Below the pieces are notes generated by a model. That model saw nothing but the letters and a program-made list of their open reading frames with translations. It made no database searches and had not been told where the DNA came from. A stretch of 64,000 nt of DNA from Listeria innocua (GTDB taxonomy: Bacteria; Bacillota; Bacilli; Lactobacillales; Listeriaceae). The position numbers were made by a program, and so were the translations under genes. This document shows, piece by piece, positions 54,334 through 64,000 of this stretch. Each line of letters opens with the position of its first letter. Positions within the stretch are counted from its first letter, which is position 1. Location: contig NZ_CP117229.1 in the NCBI RefSeq assembly GCF_028596125.1, positions 1,472,001 to 1,536,000 on the forward strand. The letters run 5' to 3'.

Positions 54334-55095
54334 CTATAACATTTTTTTCGTCATCCAGCCAATAAAGGAATAGGGCAATAATCGAGAACATAAAACTAAA
54401 ATTTTATTATAAAGACCTGGTATTATGACAGACTTGCCCTTTTCCATAGCACGCAAGCCGGACAACGCAACCTTATGGGGAGACATAACGAATATCTTAA
54501 ATAATAATGTGTGTTCTATTTTTGCTTTATGTGCAAATTCAGTGCGTGTTGAGCCGGGGCAAAGCGTTGTTACTGTGACACCTGTGCCTTTTAATTCAGC
54601 ATGAACCGCTTTTGAAAGATGAAGGATATACGCTTTTGAAGCAGCATAGACAGCATCTTTAGGGCAAGCAATGTAGGAGCCGGTTGAACCAACATTTAAT
54701 ATATGTCCATGACTATTCTGAATCATTTCAGGAATAAACAACTTCATCATATCGGTTACAAAATTGATATGTAAATTTATCATGCCTTGTTCGCATGTGG
54801 CATCTGTTTCAGAAAATAACCCTGCTTCATTAAAGCCAGCATTATTTACCAATATGTCAACTTGCCATCCGTTCTGCTTAATAGATTTATATATTATTTC
54901 AGCAGCATTAGTCTGTTCAAGGTCACATGTAATGGTATCAATACGGTTATTTCCGTTTTCCAGCTTTTGTTTTTGTGCGGATAGCTTCATAGCATTCCGT
55001 GATACCAAAATGACATGACACTCTTTTTTAGCAAAAAGCTCACTTAGTGCATAGCCTATACCACTGGTAGTGCCTGTTATTAAGACAGTTCTCAT
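54334..55095 (-). CDS. Short-chain dehydrogenase/reductase
   Basis: A 253-residue classical SDR: the cofactor motif TGTTSGIG at 7-14, NNAG at 84-87, and catalytic Ser137, Tyr150 and Lys154 (YAASK). The basic residue after the second strand (VSRN) favours NADPH. The C terminus has hydrophobic stretches (LYNKILVLCSRLLPYSFIGW) that may associate with the membrane. It overlaps the MerR gene by 4 nt and is followed by the flavoprotein. The natural substrate cannot be told; reactive carbonyl or lipid aldehyde reduction is a guess. Confidence 0.9.
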   Translation of the reverse strand: MRTVLITGTTSGIGYALSELFAKKECHVILVSRNAMKLSAQKQKLENGNNRIDTITCDLEQTNAAEIIYKSIKQNGWQVDILVNNAGFNEAGLFSETDATCEQGMINLHINFVTDMMKLFIPEMIQNSHGHILNVGSTGSYIACPKDAVYAASKAYILHLSKAVHAELKGTGVTVTTLCPGSTRTEFAHKAKIEHTLLFKIFVMSPHKVALSGLRAMEKGKSVIIPGLYNKILVLCSRLLPYSFIGWMTKKML

Positions 55096-55529
55096 TTTTG
55101 CTCCTCCGCTTGCTTCAACCTAAAAAGTTCAGATTCCTCCAGAAAGGTACGGCAAGGCTTGTTCTCCCCTGTATCCATCATTTCCTGATAGAAATTCACT
55201 TTAGCACCCAGCCATTTTAAAGAAGTTTGCATTGCCTTCATCTTTTCTTCTACAGATTGCTTGTACTGCGTTACTAATTGATAGCGTTCAGGGATTGTTT
55301 CAGGGCCCTTCAACAATAATTGTATGTAAGAGCGTATTTCACGAATCGGTACGCCAACTTCCCGCATCAACACAATCATGTAAAGCCATTCAATATTCTC
55401 TTCTGTGTATATTCTATTTCCTACACTATTTCTTTTTATTGATGGAAGCAAACCAGCTTTTTCATAGTAGTGCAGTGTGGGAACTGTAATGCCCAACTTC
55501 TCAGCCACTTCATGCGCAATATATTCCAT
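55092..55529 (-). CDS. MerR family transcriptional regulator
   Basis: A 145-residue regulator: an N-terminal winged HTH (YIAHEVAEKLGITVPTLHYYEKAGLLP), then a dimerisation coiled coil (VEEKMKAMQTSLKWLGAKVNFY). Only one cysteine lies in the C-terminal part (NKPCRTF), so this is not a metal-sensor CxxC type; it resembles the AdhR/YfmP-type group. The start is ATG 55529 behind GAGGTG; a GTG at 55538 overlaps that site. It controls its own operon through the operator described next. Confidence 0.9.
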   Translation of the reverse strand: MEYIAHEVAEKLGITVPTLHYYEKAGLLPSIKRNSVGNRIYTEENIEWLYMIVLMREVGVPIREIRSYIQLLLKGPETIPERYQLVTQYKQSVEEKMKAMQTSLKWLGAKVNFYQEMMDTGENKPCRTFLEESELFRLKQAEEQK

Positions 55530-55548
55530 ATTCTTCACCTCATAAATA

Positions 55549-55579
55549 AGAATACACTATAAAGTGCGCTTTAGGTCAA
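55549..55579 (-). promoter_or_regulatory. MerR-type promoter/operator of the cargo operon
   Basis: On the minus strand TTGACC (55574-55579) and TATTCT (55549-55554) are 19 bp apart, the over-long spacing that MerR proteins correct by twisting DNA. The spacer holds the near-palindrome TAAAGCGCACTTTA (55560-55573). The start codon of merR is only about 13 nt beyond the predicted transcription start. Confidence 0.85.
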
Positions 55580-55795
55580 GCTTTATTTTAAAGTTAATAA
55601 AATATTCAGGAAGCAGAGCAAGCATAGGAAGTGGCTATACACCAGCCACCTTCCGCCATACCCCTTTTTTAAATCATGTTTTGTGAGTGGGCAAAAGCCT
55701 AAAATATTTTTAGTAATTATTATAGCTGTATCAACAAAAAATGTGTTAAGTTATCCGAAAACAGCTTTTTTAAGACGGTAATATATGAAGCAAAA

Positions 55796-55920
55796 TCCTT
55801 CTCTCCCTTGTTTGGAGTGTACTCACTTGTTCCGACCCATCAAGCCTAAACTTTGCTGACTACGTCAGGGCTTGACAGGTCGAAAACAAGTGAGTAAGTG
55901 GTAGCCAAGGGGAGAAAGGA
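55796..55920. repeat. Long imperfect inverted repeat upstream of the recombinase
   Basis: Arms of about 52 nt (55796-55848 and 55867-55920) face each other around an 18-nt loop that itself contains ctgac-tac-gtcag. Perfect blocks are tactcacttgtt / aacaagtgagta (55820-55831 and 55885-55896) and tcaagcc / ggcttga. The fold could be a transcript leader, recombinase-binding or transfer-origin structure. The gap 55555-56030 otherwise holds the MerR operator and the recombinase ribosome binding site. Confidence 0.8.
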
Positions 55921-55982
55921 TATCTATATCTCCGATACATCTTTTATTATGGGGTATCGTTATCGGCTTGGAGAATTAGTGA

Positions 55983-57716
<1,734 letters not shown>

Positions 57717-57725
<9 letters not shown>

Positions 57726-57742
57726 CCGTAAGGCTACACCGT
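57717..57742 (-). terminator. Hairpin at right end of the element
   Basis: Arms acggcgtagcc and ggctacaccgt (10 of 11 paired) enclose a GTAA loop and overlap the last codons of the recombinase. On the minus strand TTCTGCTTTTTCTT follows, so it may now terminate tpx transcription. Confidence 0.6.
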
Positions 57743-57755
57743 CTCTGCATAACAT

Positions 57756-57772
57756 ATTACTGTTTTATCCAG
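57756..57772 (-). repeat. Right terminal inverted repeat (candidate attP half-site)
   Basis: attactgttttatccag is the exact inverse complement of 52599-52615 and lies 6 nt from the host-side CATAA at 57779. Confidence 0.75.
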
Positions 57773-57778
57773 CCCCTG

Positions 57779-57795
57779 CATAAAGGAATGCTTTT
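57779..57795 (-). other. Proximal half of the split tpx terminator (host side of right junction)
   Basis: On the minus strand, 5 nt past the tpx stop, AAAAGCATTCCTTTATG looks like a terminator left arm and loop without a matching right arm. It pairs with GGAGGGCTTTT of the left junction at 10 of 11 positions, allowing one G-U pair. Confidence 0.6.
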
Positions 57796-57800
57796 AAGAT

Positions 57801-58298
57801 TTAAGCTTTTTTGGCTGCTTCTATCGCTGCTTCGTAATTTGGATGGTCGCTACCTTCTGGAACTACTTCCGTGTAGACGATTTCTCCTTTTGCATTTACA
57901 ACAAAAACAGAACGAGCTAGTAAGCGAAGTTCTTTCATGATTACACCGTATGCTTCGCCAAAAGAAAGATCGCGGTGATCAGATAAAGTAATCGCATTTG
58001 GTAAACCTTCTGCTGCACACCATTTCTTTTGAGCAAATGGTAAATCAACGGAGATAGTTAAGACAACTGTATTATCTAAATTGCTTGCTTCTTCATTAAA
58101 TTTACGCGTTTGTGTGGAACAAACACTTGTATCAATGGAAGGAACAACGCTGATAAGTCTCACTTTCCCGTCATAATCGTGCAATGTTACTTCTTCTAAA
58201 TCTCTATTCACCACTGTGAAGTTCGGCGCTTTGTCGCCAACTTTTCTTTCGGTACCTACGAGTGTAACTGGATTATGTTTAAATGTTACTTGAGTCAT
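57801..58298 (-). CDS. tpx: Thiol peroxidase
   Basis: A 165-residue atypical 2-Cys peroxiredoxin reducing peroxides with thioredoxin. Peroxidatic Cys60 is in [14 protein letters not shown] and resolving Cys94 in [10 protein letters not shown], matching the Tpx spacing. It begins [15 protein letters not shown] behind AAAGGAGG. It is a single gene; its downstream terminator appears to have been split by the inserted element. Confidence 0.97.
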   Translation of the reverse strand: MTQVTFKHNPVTLVGTERKVGDKAPNFTVVNRDLEEVTLHDYDGKVRLISVVPSIDTSVCSTQTRKFNEEASNLDNTVVLTISVDLPFAQKKWCAAEGLPNAITLSDHRDLSFGEAYGVIMKELRLLARSVFVVNAKGEIVYTEVVPEGSDHPNYEAAIEAAKKA

Positions 58299-58358
58299 TT
58301 TTTCTTCCTCCTTTAATGTACGCTTCTATTCCATTTTAAAGAAGAAGTTTGCTATAAG

Positions 58359-58895
58359 CTATTTTTTTGCTCCATTTACCCATTTTTCATCTAGTTCTAA
58401 GTACCCCGTGTGGACGACAGATGTGGATTCAAAGAAGTCCGCAATGCCTTGTTTGTTTGGTGTAAAGGCACAAACCACATATAACGGCCAAATGGTTTTT
58501 AAGACAAAACGCATCGCACCTTCTCGAAATAAAACGGTTAACCAAGTTAATTTTCCACCATCAAGTTTCACTACGCGAAGACCAAATAACATTTTCCCAA
58601 GCGTTTGTCCAAAAAACTTAGTAAGCAAAATAAAGTAAGCTAAAAAGATAATCGTTGTCATTCCCCAATAAAATGTGAAGAAACTGTCATCCATCCCCAT
58701 TCCAGAGACGCGGAAAATCGGATTAATAATAATTCCCTTTAAGGCTGCGATGACAACTAAATCGACTAAATAAGCTAAAAACCGGATCCAAAAGCCAGCA
58801 AAGTACTGTTTAGGAATGGCTTCTTCTTTCTGAATTGGTGGTTCATAATGATAGACTTGGCGTTTGTTTTCAAAAGCAACATTTTCATTAGCCAT
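58359..58895 (-). CDS. RDD family membrane protein (YteJ-like)
   Basis: A 178-residue protein with an RDD domain: the signature AGFWIRFLAYLVDLVV (residues ~33-48), then three or four membrane segments, and FFGQTLGKMLFGLRVVKLDG. In Bacillus the homologue YteJ is cotranscribed with sppA and inhibits or regulates SppA. The start at 58895 (MANENVAFENK) follows GGAGAGG. The sppA stop is 19 bp upstream. Confidence 0.9.
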   Translation of the reverse strand: MANENVAFENKRQVYHYEPPIQKEEAIPKQYFAGFWIRFLAYLVDLVVIAALKGIIINPIFRVSGMGMDDSFFTFYWGMTTIIFLAYFILLTKFFGQTLGKMLFGLRVVKLDGGKLTWLTVLFREGAMRFVLKTIWPLYVVCAFTPNKQGIADFFESTSVVHTGYLELDEKWVNGAKK

Positions 58896-58914
58896 TTGCG
58901 CCTCTCCTCTCACA

Positions 58915-59928
58915 TTATTCTCCATATAAATACATCATTCTTGGCGCTTTAAGTGTGCCAGTTAATTTGATTAGTTGGGAAATATCTGCATTTTGACCAG
59001 AGATTTTTTGTGCAGCTACAGAGAATAACGAGCTAAAGTCTTCTGGTACATCATATTGAATGACTGTCGCATCAGCTAACCCTTGTTCTTTTTTCAAAGC
59101 TTCTAGGGCATCTTCTTGATAACCAAACTCATCAATCAACCCGTTCTCTTTTGCTTGGCGGCCGTCGTATATGCGTCCATCTGCAATTTTACGTACTTTT
59201 TCTGCGGACATTCCACGGCCTTTTGCAACGACTTTAACGAACTCATTGTAAGAATCATCAATCATTGACTGCATAATTTTCTTCTCGTCTTCCGTCATTG
59301 GTCTTGTCCCGCTCATAATGTCTTTATATTCGCCGCTTTTAATAGTATTATCTGAAACACCTAATTTTTTCATGAGTTCACTATAGTCATACCCTTGCAT
59401 AATAACCCCAAGTGAACCAGTCAATGTTTCTTTACTTGCAAAAATTTTGTCGGCTGGTGCGGAAATATAATATCCACCTGATGCTGCCATACTCCCCATG
59501 GAAACATAGAATGGAATATTGCGTTCTTTTTGAATTTGTAAAATTTTATCGCGAATTTGCGCGGACTCCATAACACCGCCACCTGGTGAATTAACATACA
59601 GCAGTACGCCTTGGATATAGTCATCATTTCTCACTTGTTCTAATTGTTGCATGAAAAATGAATGATCATAGCCCGCGTCCCCAAATAAAGAACCAGAATC
59701 TCCCGTATCTTGAATAGTACCATCTACAGATAATACAGCAATTGTATCATCCCCACCTTCTTCAATTACTGTTTCGGTTAGTTCGCCGGTATCCGCGAAC
59801 AGACTTTCGACAAATGTCGGACTACTCTCTTCCGTTGAAGCGATTTGACTTGAAGTAAACTTTGCTAACGCACTAACTATCAAAAGTGCAAAAACAATCC
59901 CTAGTGCAACCCATCTTTTAGCGTTCAT
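58915..59928 (-). CDS. sppA: Signal peptide peptidase SppA
   Basis: A 337-residue S49-family protease, membrane anchored by residues ~6-24 (WVALGIVFALLIVSALA). The catalytic Ser150 is in MGSMAASGGYY and the general-base Lys202 in SGEYKDIMSG. It degrades remnant signal peptides at the outer face of the membrane. The short form with one catalytic unit is typical of Firmicutes. It starts at 59928 behind GGGGAG, divergent from nadK. Confidence 0.95.
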   Translation of the reverse strand: MNAKRWVALGIVFALLIVSALAKFTSSQIASTEESSPTFVESLFADTGELTETVIEEGGDDTIAVLSVDGTIQDTGDSGSLFGDAGYDHSFFMQQLEQVRNDDYIQGVLLYVNSPGGGVMESAQIRDKILQIQKERNIPFYVSMGSMAASGGYYISAPADKIFASKETLTGSLGVIMQGYDYSELMKKLGVSDNTIKSGEYKDIMSGTRPMTEDEKKIMQSMIDDSYNEFVKVVAKGRGMSAEKVRKIADGRIYDGRQAKENGLIDEFGYQEDALEALKKEQGLADATVIQYDVPEDFSSLFSVAAQKISGQNADISQLIKLTGTLKAPRMMYLYGE

Positions 59929-60106
59929 TAATTTCTCCCCTTTTTCTATTTAGATAATGTAATAATAACAGTCTCTTTTATTTTGTACAATCTTTCTCTT
60001 AAATTGTGTTCCATTTCACTTTTTTACGGATGAAGAAAGAAATTGCCCTTAAGTCATGTTATAATAAGTTTGTTGATTAAAATTGGATTCTGGAGGGACA
60101 ACTAAC

Positions 60107-60910
60107 ATGGCAAAAACTATTTTTTATTTTTCCTATCGAAAAACAGAAGAGTTACATGCAAAAGCAAAAGAATTGAAGAAAATTACGACTGATTATGGAT
60201 ATGAATTAACTGATGACTATCAAAAAGCAAACGTTATTATCAGCATTGGTGGTGATGGTGCTTTTCTTAAATCTGTAAGAGAAACTGGCTTCCGTCAAGA
60301 TTGTTTATATGCAGGGATTGCGCTAACAGAGCAATTAGGTCAATACTGTGACTTCCATATTAATCAATTGGATGAAATCATCAAGGCAGCTATTGAAGAT
60401 CGTTGGTTAGTACGTCGTTACCCAACTATTTATGGAACAGTGAATAATACCAAAGCATTTTATGTACTAAATGAGTTTAATATTCGTTCCTCTATCATTA
60501 GAACACTTACGATGGATCTTTATATTAATGATTCTCACTTCGAAACTTTCCGCGGCGACGGAATGGTAATTTCCACACCAACAGGAAGTACTGCTTATAA
60601 TAAATCAGTGAACGGTTCCATCGTGGACCCACTTCTTCCATCTATGCAAGTAAGTGAACTAGCTTCTATTAACAACAATAAATTCCGTACGCTAGGATCA
60701 TCGTTCATCCTTAGTCCAAAACGCAAACTACGTATTGAAATTGCGTCTGAAGAAGGAAATAACGAATTCCCAATGATTGGAATGGACAGCGAAGCACTTA
60801 GTATCCAACACGTGCATGAAGTTAATTTAGAAGTAGGCGATCGTTTTATCAATATTATCAAACTACCTAAAAATTCTTTCTGGGATAAAGTGAAACGTAA
60901 TTTCTTATAA
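60107..60910 (+). CDS. nadK: NAD kinase
   Basis: A 267-residue enzyme making NADP from NAD. The motif GGDGAFLKSV (residues ~46-55) and the second signature GDGMVISTPTGSTAYNKS are clear. The start ATG 60107 (MAKTIFYFSYRK) follows GGAGGG. It is on the plus strand and converges on argF with a shared terminator. Confidence 0.96.
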   Translation: MAKTIFYFSYRKTEELHAKAKELKKITTDYGYELTDDYQKANVIISIGGDGAFLKSVRETGFRQDCLYAGIALTEQLGQYCDFHINQLDEIIKAAIEDRWLVRRYPTIYGTVNNTKAFYVLNEFNIRSSIIRTLTMDLYINDSHFETFRGDGMVISTPTGSTAYNKSVNGSIVDPLLPSMQVSELASINNNKFRTLGSSFILSPKRKLRIEIASEEGNNEFPMIGMDSEALSIQHVHEVNLEVGDRFINIIKLPKNSFWDKVKRNFL

Positions 60911-60912
60911 TA

Positions 60913-60942
60913 AAAAAGTCTGGCGTAAGTGCCAGACTTTTT
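60913..60942. terminator. Bidirectional terminator between nadK and argF
   Basis: A 12-bp stem (aaaaagtctggc / gccagacttttt) with a 6-nt loop sits between convergent genes, ending right before the argF stop codon. Confidence 0.93.
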
Positions 60943-61893
60943 TTATTTCGCTTCTAAAATGGCTGCTAGCAACGCTTTTTGCGCATGAAGTCTATTTCCT
61001 GCTTGTTGATAAATAACCGAGTGATTGCCATCAATGATCTCAGCTGTCACTTCTTCTTCTCGGTGCGCTGGTAAACAATGTAAGAAATGATAATCTGGCT
61101 TAGCAATGCTAGCTAACTCTGCGTTCACTTGATATTTTTCGCCAAAATCCGCTAAACGTTTCGCATTTTCCTCTTCTTGCCCCATGCTTGTCCAAACATC
61201 TGTATAAATAAAGTCCGCATCTGTCACTGCATGTTTTGGGTCTTCCGTAACGAAAATCTTGGCACCACTTTCCTTCGCCAGATTCTCCGCCGTTGCTAAA
61301 ATTGTTTCATCGACTTCGTACCCTTTTGGCATTGCAAGACGTATATCTAGTCCAACCATGGCACCTGCTAACAGTAAAGAATGGCATACATTGTTACCAT
61401 CACCAATATAAGCTAGTTTGACACCTTCCAACTGATCTTTCCATTCATAAATAGTCATTAAATCCGCTAACGCCTGGCATGGATGATGCAAATCAGTTAA
61501 GCCATTAATAATCGGAATTTCTGCATGATACGCCAATTCTTCTACTTTTTCATGACTAAATGTTCGGATCATAATTGCATCAATATATTCTGACATCACA
61601 TGCGCTGTGTCCTTAATTGGCTCACCGCGGCCGATTTGAAGTTCCTTAGAACTCATTACAATCGCCTGACCACCCAATTGCAAAATCCCCGCTTCAAAAG
61701 AAACCCGTGTTCTAGTGGAAGGTTTATCAAAAATCATTCCTAAAATTTTTCCACTTAAAATATGACTATAATGGGCTGGATTTGTTTTCATCGCAACAGC
61801 TAGCTTAATAATATCGATCAACTCTTCTTTATTCCATTCAAGTAAACTTAACATATCTTTTCCTGTCGTATTACTTTTTACGTACATCGTCAT
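60943..61893 (-). CDS. argF: Ornithine carbamoyltransferase
   Basis: A 316-residue transferase making citrulline from ornithine and carbamoyl phosphate. Carbamoyl phosphate site: [14 protein letters not shown]; ornithine site: [23 protein letters not shown] is also present. The start ATG 61893 ([11 protein letters not shown]) lies one base after the argD stop. Last gene of the argC-J-B-D-F operon. Confidence 0.96.
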   Translation of the reverse strand: MTMYVKSNTTGKDMLSLLEWNKEELIDIIKLAVAMKTNPAHYSHILSGKILGMIFDKPSTRTRVSFEAGILQLGGQAIVMSSKELQIGRGEPIKDTAHVMSEYIDAIMIRTFSHEKVEELAYHAEIPIINGLTDLHHPCQALADLMTIYEWKDQLEGVKLAYIGDGNNVCHSLLLAGAMVGLDIRLAMPKGYEVDETILATAENLAKESGAKIFVTEDPKHAVTDADFIYTDVWTSMGQEEENAKRLADFGEKYQVNAELASIAKPDYHFLHCLPAHREEEVTAEIIDGNHSVIYQQAGNRLHAQKALLAAILEAK

Positions 61894-61894
61894 C

Positions 61895-63049
61895 TCACTC
61901 ACTTCCAATCAATTGTTTTTCCAAAACGCTTTTTAGTATGCTAATTGCTTGATCTATTTCTGCATAGCTGACAGTTAAAGGCGGTAAAATCCGTAATATA
62001 TTGGGCCCGGCTGTTAGTATTAATAAACCCTTATCGCGTAATTCTGTAACAACTGGCGCCGCGCTACTACCCAGTTCTATGCCAATGAGAAAGCCTTCAC
62101 CGCGAATCGCCACAACATTTTCTAACTGCTCAAAATGTTCTTCTAATAAATTTCTAAAATAAGCTGCTTTAGCATTCACTTCTTCTAAAAATCCGGTTTG
62201 CTTCATTGTTAATAAAATTTCTTTCGCAGCAGCGAGTGCCAGTTTATTTCCGCCAAAAGTAGATCCATGACTTCCCGGACCAAAAGCACTGCTTAAGTGT
62301 TCTTTTCCGACCATTGCTCCAATTGGCAAGCCGTTCCCAAGCCCTTTTGCTAAAGTAAAAATATCTGGATCTAAGAACGTTTGCTGAAAACCAAAAAGCG
62401 TTCCCGTTCGACCAAGTCCTGTTTGAACCTCATCAATAATTAGTAATGCGCCCGCTTTTTTACATAGCATTTGAACTTCCATTAGCCAGGCTGCATTCCC
62501 TGGTATGACGCCGCCTTCACCTTGGATTACCTCTAACATGACAGCCGCTGTATTTTCGTCAAGCTCGGTTTTGAAAGACTCTATGTCGTTATAGGGAACG
62601 TATGTAAAGCCGGGAACAAGTCTTCCGAAACCTTGATGGATTTTAGCTTGTCCGGTAGCTGACATCGAACCAAAAGTACGTCCATGGAAAGATTTTTCAA
62701 ACGTTATTATTTTTTCTTTGCCTGTATATTTTCTCGCTAATTTAAGAGCAGCCTCATTTGCTTCTGTTCCGCTATTGCAAAAAAATACTAGTTTGTCTGT
62801 CCCATCAGTAATTAATTCCGCCACGCTATCTTGCAGTGCACATTCATATAAATTCGAAGTATGCCAAATATTTGCTAATTGGGATTGAATCGCCTCTGTA
62901 ACATTCTCCGGACAATGACCTAAGTTGCAAACTGCAATCCCGCTAGTAAAATCAAGATATGTTTTACCTGTTGCGTCTTTAACAACTGTACCGTTACCTT
63001 TAACTATATCAACCGGGAATCTATTATACGTCGGAAAAACATGTTTCAT
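61895..63049 (-). CDS. argD: Acetylornithine aminotransferase
   Basis: A 384-residue class III PLP aminotransferase, fourth step of ornithine synthesis. The PLP-binding Asp is in [15 protein letters not shown] and the Schiff-base lysine in [30 protein letters not shown] contacts the phosphate. It overlaps argB by 4 nt. Confidence 0.96.
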
Positions 63050-63798
63050 CTAATCGCCACCTTACTTTTAATTTTTGTTCCAGGATTTTCCAGTGAATTT
63101 GTAATAATTACTTGCCCGACACCATTTTCAGCAGCAAAAGCGGCACTTGCTAATTTTGGAATCATTCCGCCTTTTATTATGTCGGTAGTTTGTAATTTGT
63201 TTATTTCATCCGTAGCTATTTCGTCGATAATTTTTGCTCCATTTTTCACACCTGGGACATCTGTTAGTAAGTAAAGTGCTTCTGCATTTAGCGCACTTGC
63301 TACTTCACATGCCGCTGTATCAGCATTGACATTTAGCCAATCATGCGCGCTATTGATACCAAGCGGCGCAATCACAGTGATAATATTTTCAGCAAGTAAT
63401 TGTTCGATTAAAGCGGTTTTCACTTTAGTAATTTTTCCAACGAAACCGAGGTCAGAATCATTGATTTGATCCGCTTCTAACAAACCAGTGTCGCCTGCGT
63501 TTAATCCAATAACAGAAATATTTCTTTTTTGAAAAGCTGTAGTGATGGCTGGTTGGACTTGGCCAATTAAAACCATTTTTGTGACTTCAAGCGCTTGTTT
63601 ATTAGTAACGCGCAAGCCTTTTTTCGTCTCTACAGGAATATCAAGTGCTTTCATCATCTTCGTTATATAATGACCGCCGCCGTGAACTAGTACGATTTTC
63701 TTTTTCTCTGCCTGCCATTTGATAATTTGCTGGAAGAAATCGTCTGTCAAATTATCACTTGCAACGCCGCCTAATTTTATCACTATCGTATTTTTCAT
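63046..63798 (-). CDS. argB: Acetylglutamate kinase
   Basis: A 250-residue amino acid kinase phosphorylating N-acetylglutamate. [13 protein letters not shown] (residues ~4-16) and [14 protein letters not shown] form the phosphate sites; [12 protein letters not shown] and [11 protein letters not shown] are family motifs. The start at 63798 ([11 protein letters not shown]) follows GGAGTG; upstream in-frame ATG 63807 overlaps that site. Confidence 0.96.
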
Positions 63799-63810
63799 TC
63801 TATTCACTCC

Positions 63811-64000
63811 TTACGTCCGGTAACATGCATTGATTTTGACGTATTCATAACTTAAATCGCATCCCCACGCCGTTCCTGACTCAAGGCCAATATGAAGGTC
63901 GACTTCAATAACGATATGTTCTTCTTCTAAATAGGCATCTAATGCTTGTTGATTAAAAATTGTTTGGCTACTATGATTTAGTATTTCTATGCCGCCAATT
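63811..64000 (-). CDS. argJ: Arginine biosynthesis bifunctional protein ArgJ (3' part; 5' end outside the window)
   Basis: The minus-strand frame enters from the right edge and ends at TAA 63811-63813. Its C terminus reads [19 protein letters not shown] then NACYRT, the invariant ArgJ end (GxAxGCDLxxxYVxINAxYRT). ArgJ moves acetyl from N-acetylornithine to glutamate. Only about 62 residues are in view, so self-cleavage and active-site Thr are outside. Confidence 0.93.

Overview
The window is a stretch of chromosome from a low-GC Firmicute, and gene content and order point to Listeria, most likely L. monocytogenes. The order obg, glpKF, rpmA-prp-rplU, rng, minDC, mreDCB, radC, comC, folC, valS, hemLBDCA, ysxC, thrS, dnaI-dnaB-nrdR, coaE-mutM-polA, icd-citZ, pyk-pfkA, accAD-dnaE, ald, ackA, tpx, sppA, nadK, argFDBJ matches my memory of the lmo1537-lmo1590 part of the EGD-e genome. 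This is recall, not a database search. Nearly all genes are on the minus strand. The exceptions are an Xaa-Pro peptidase, a universal stress protein, NAD kinase and the recombinase of an inserted element.

Layout. 1-3070: end of obg, then a glycerol uptake operon (glpF-glpK) with a promoter, a cre-like site and a leader hairpin typical of GlpP antitermination. 3180-7220: ribosomal proteins L27 and L21 with the L27-processing protease between them, RNase G, and the division-site proteins MinD and MinC. 7396-11760: the cell-shape genes mreBCD, an unannotated 35-residue membrane peptide, radC and a prepilin peptidase. 11845-24580: folC, valS (T-box), the haem precursor operon hemACDBL (without hemX), ysxC and thrS (T-box). 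24600-31600: replication restart and initiation (dnaB, dnaI), nrdR, coaE, and repair genes (mutM, polA). 31620-46450: citrate synthase, isocitrate dehydrogenase, pyruvate kinase, phosphofructokinase, acetyl-CoA carboxylase subunits, DNA polymerase III alpha and the nanoRNase NrnA. 46355-52420: a metallo-hydrolase, the peptidase, alanine dehydrogenase, a SigB-type universal stress gene, acetate kinase and a YtxK-type methyltransferase.

52593-57778 is an inserted element of about 5.2 kb between ytxK and tpx. It carries a large serine recombinase interrupted by an in-frame TAG, a divergent MerR-SDR-flavoprotein operon with a textbook MerR operator, two small Tn916 Orf7/Orf8-like regulators, and a long inverted repeat upstream of the recombinase. 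A perfect 17-bp inverted repeat near the two ends looks like separated attP half-sites. The host sequence just outside the ends looks like two halves of the tpx transcription terminator, so I infer that the terminator dyad was the attachment site. No relaxase, conjugation or replication gene is present.

57801-64000: thiol peroxidase, an RDD membrane protein with the SppA signal-peptide peptidase, NAD kinase, and the arginine operon (argF, argD, argB and the 3' end of argJ).

The core part is ordinary housekeeping genome. The accessory island, with its attachment logic and its redox cargo operon, is the part that deserves a second look.
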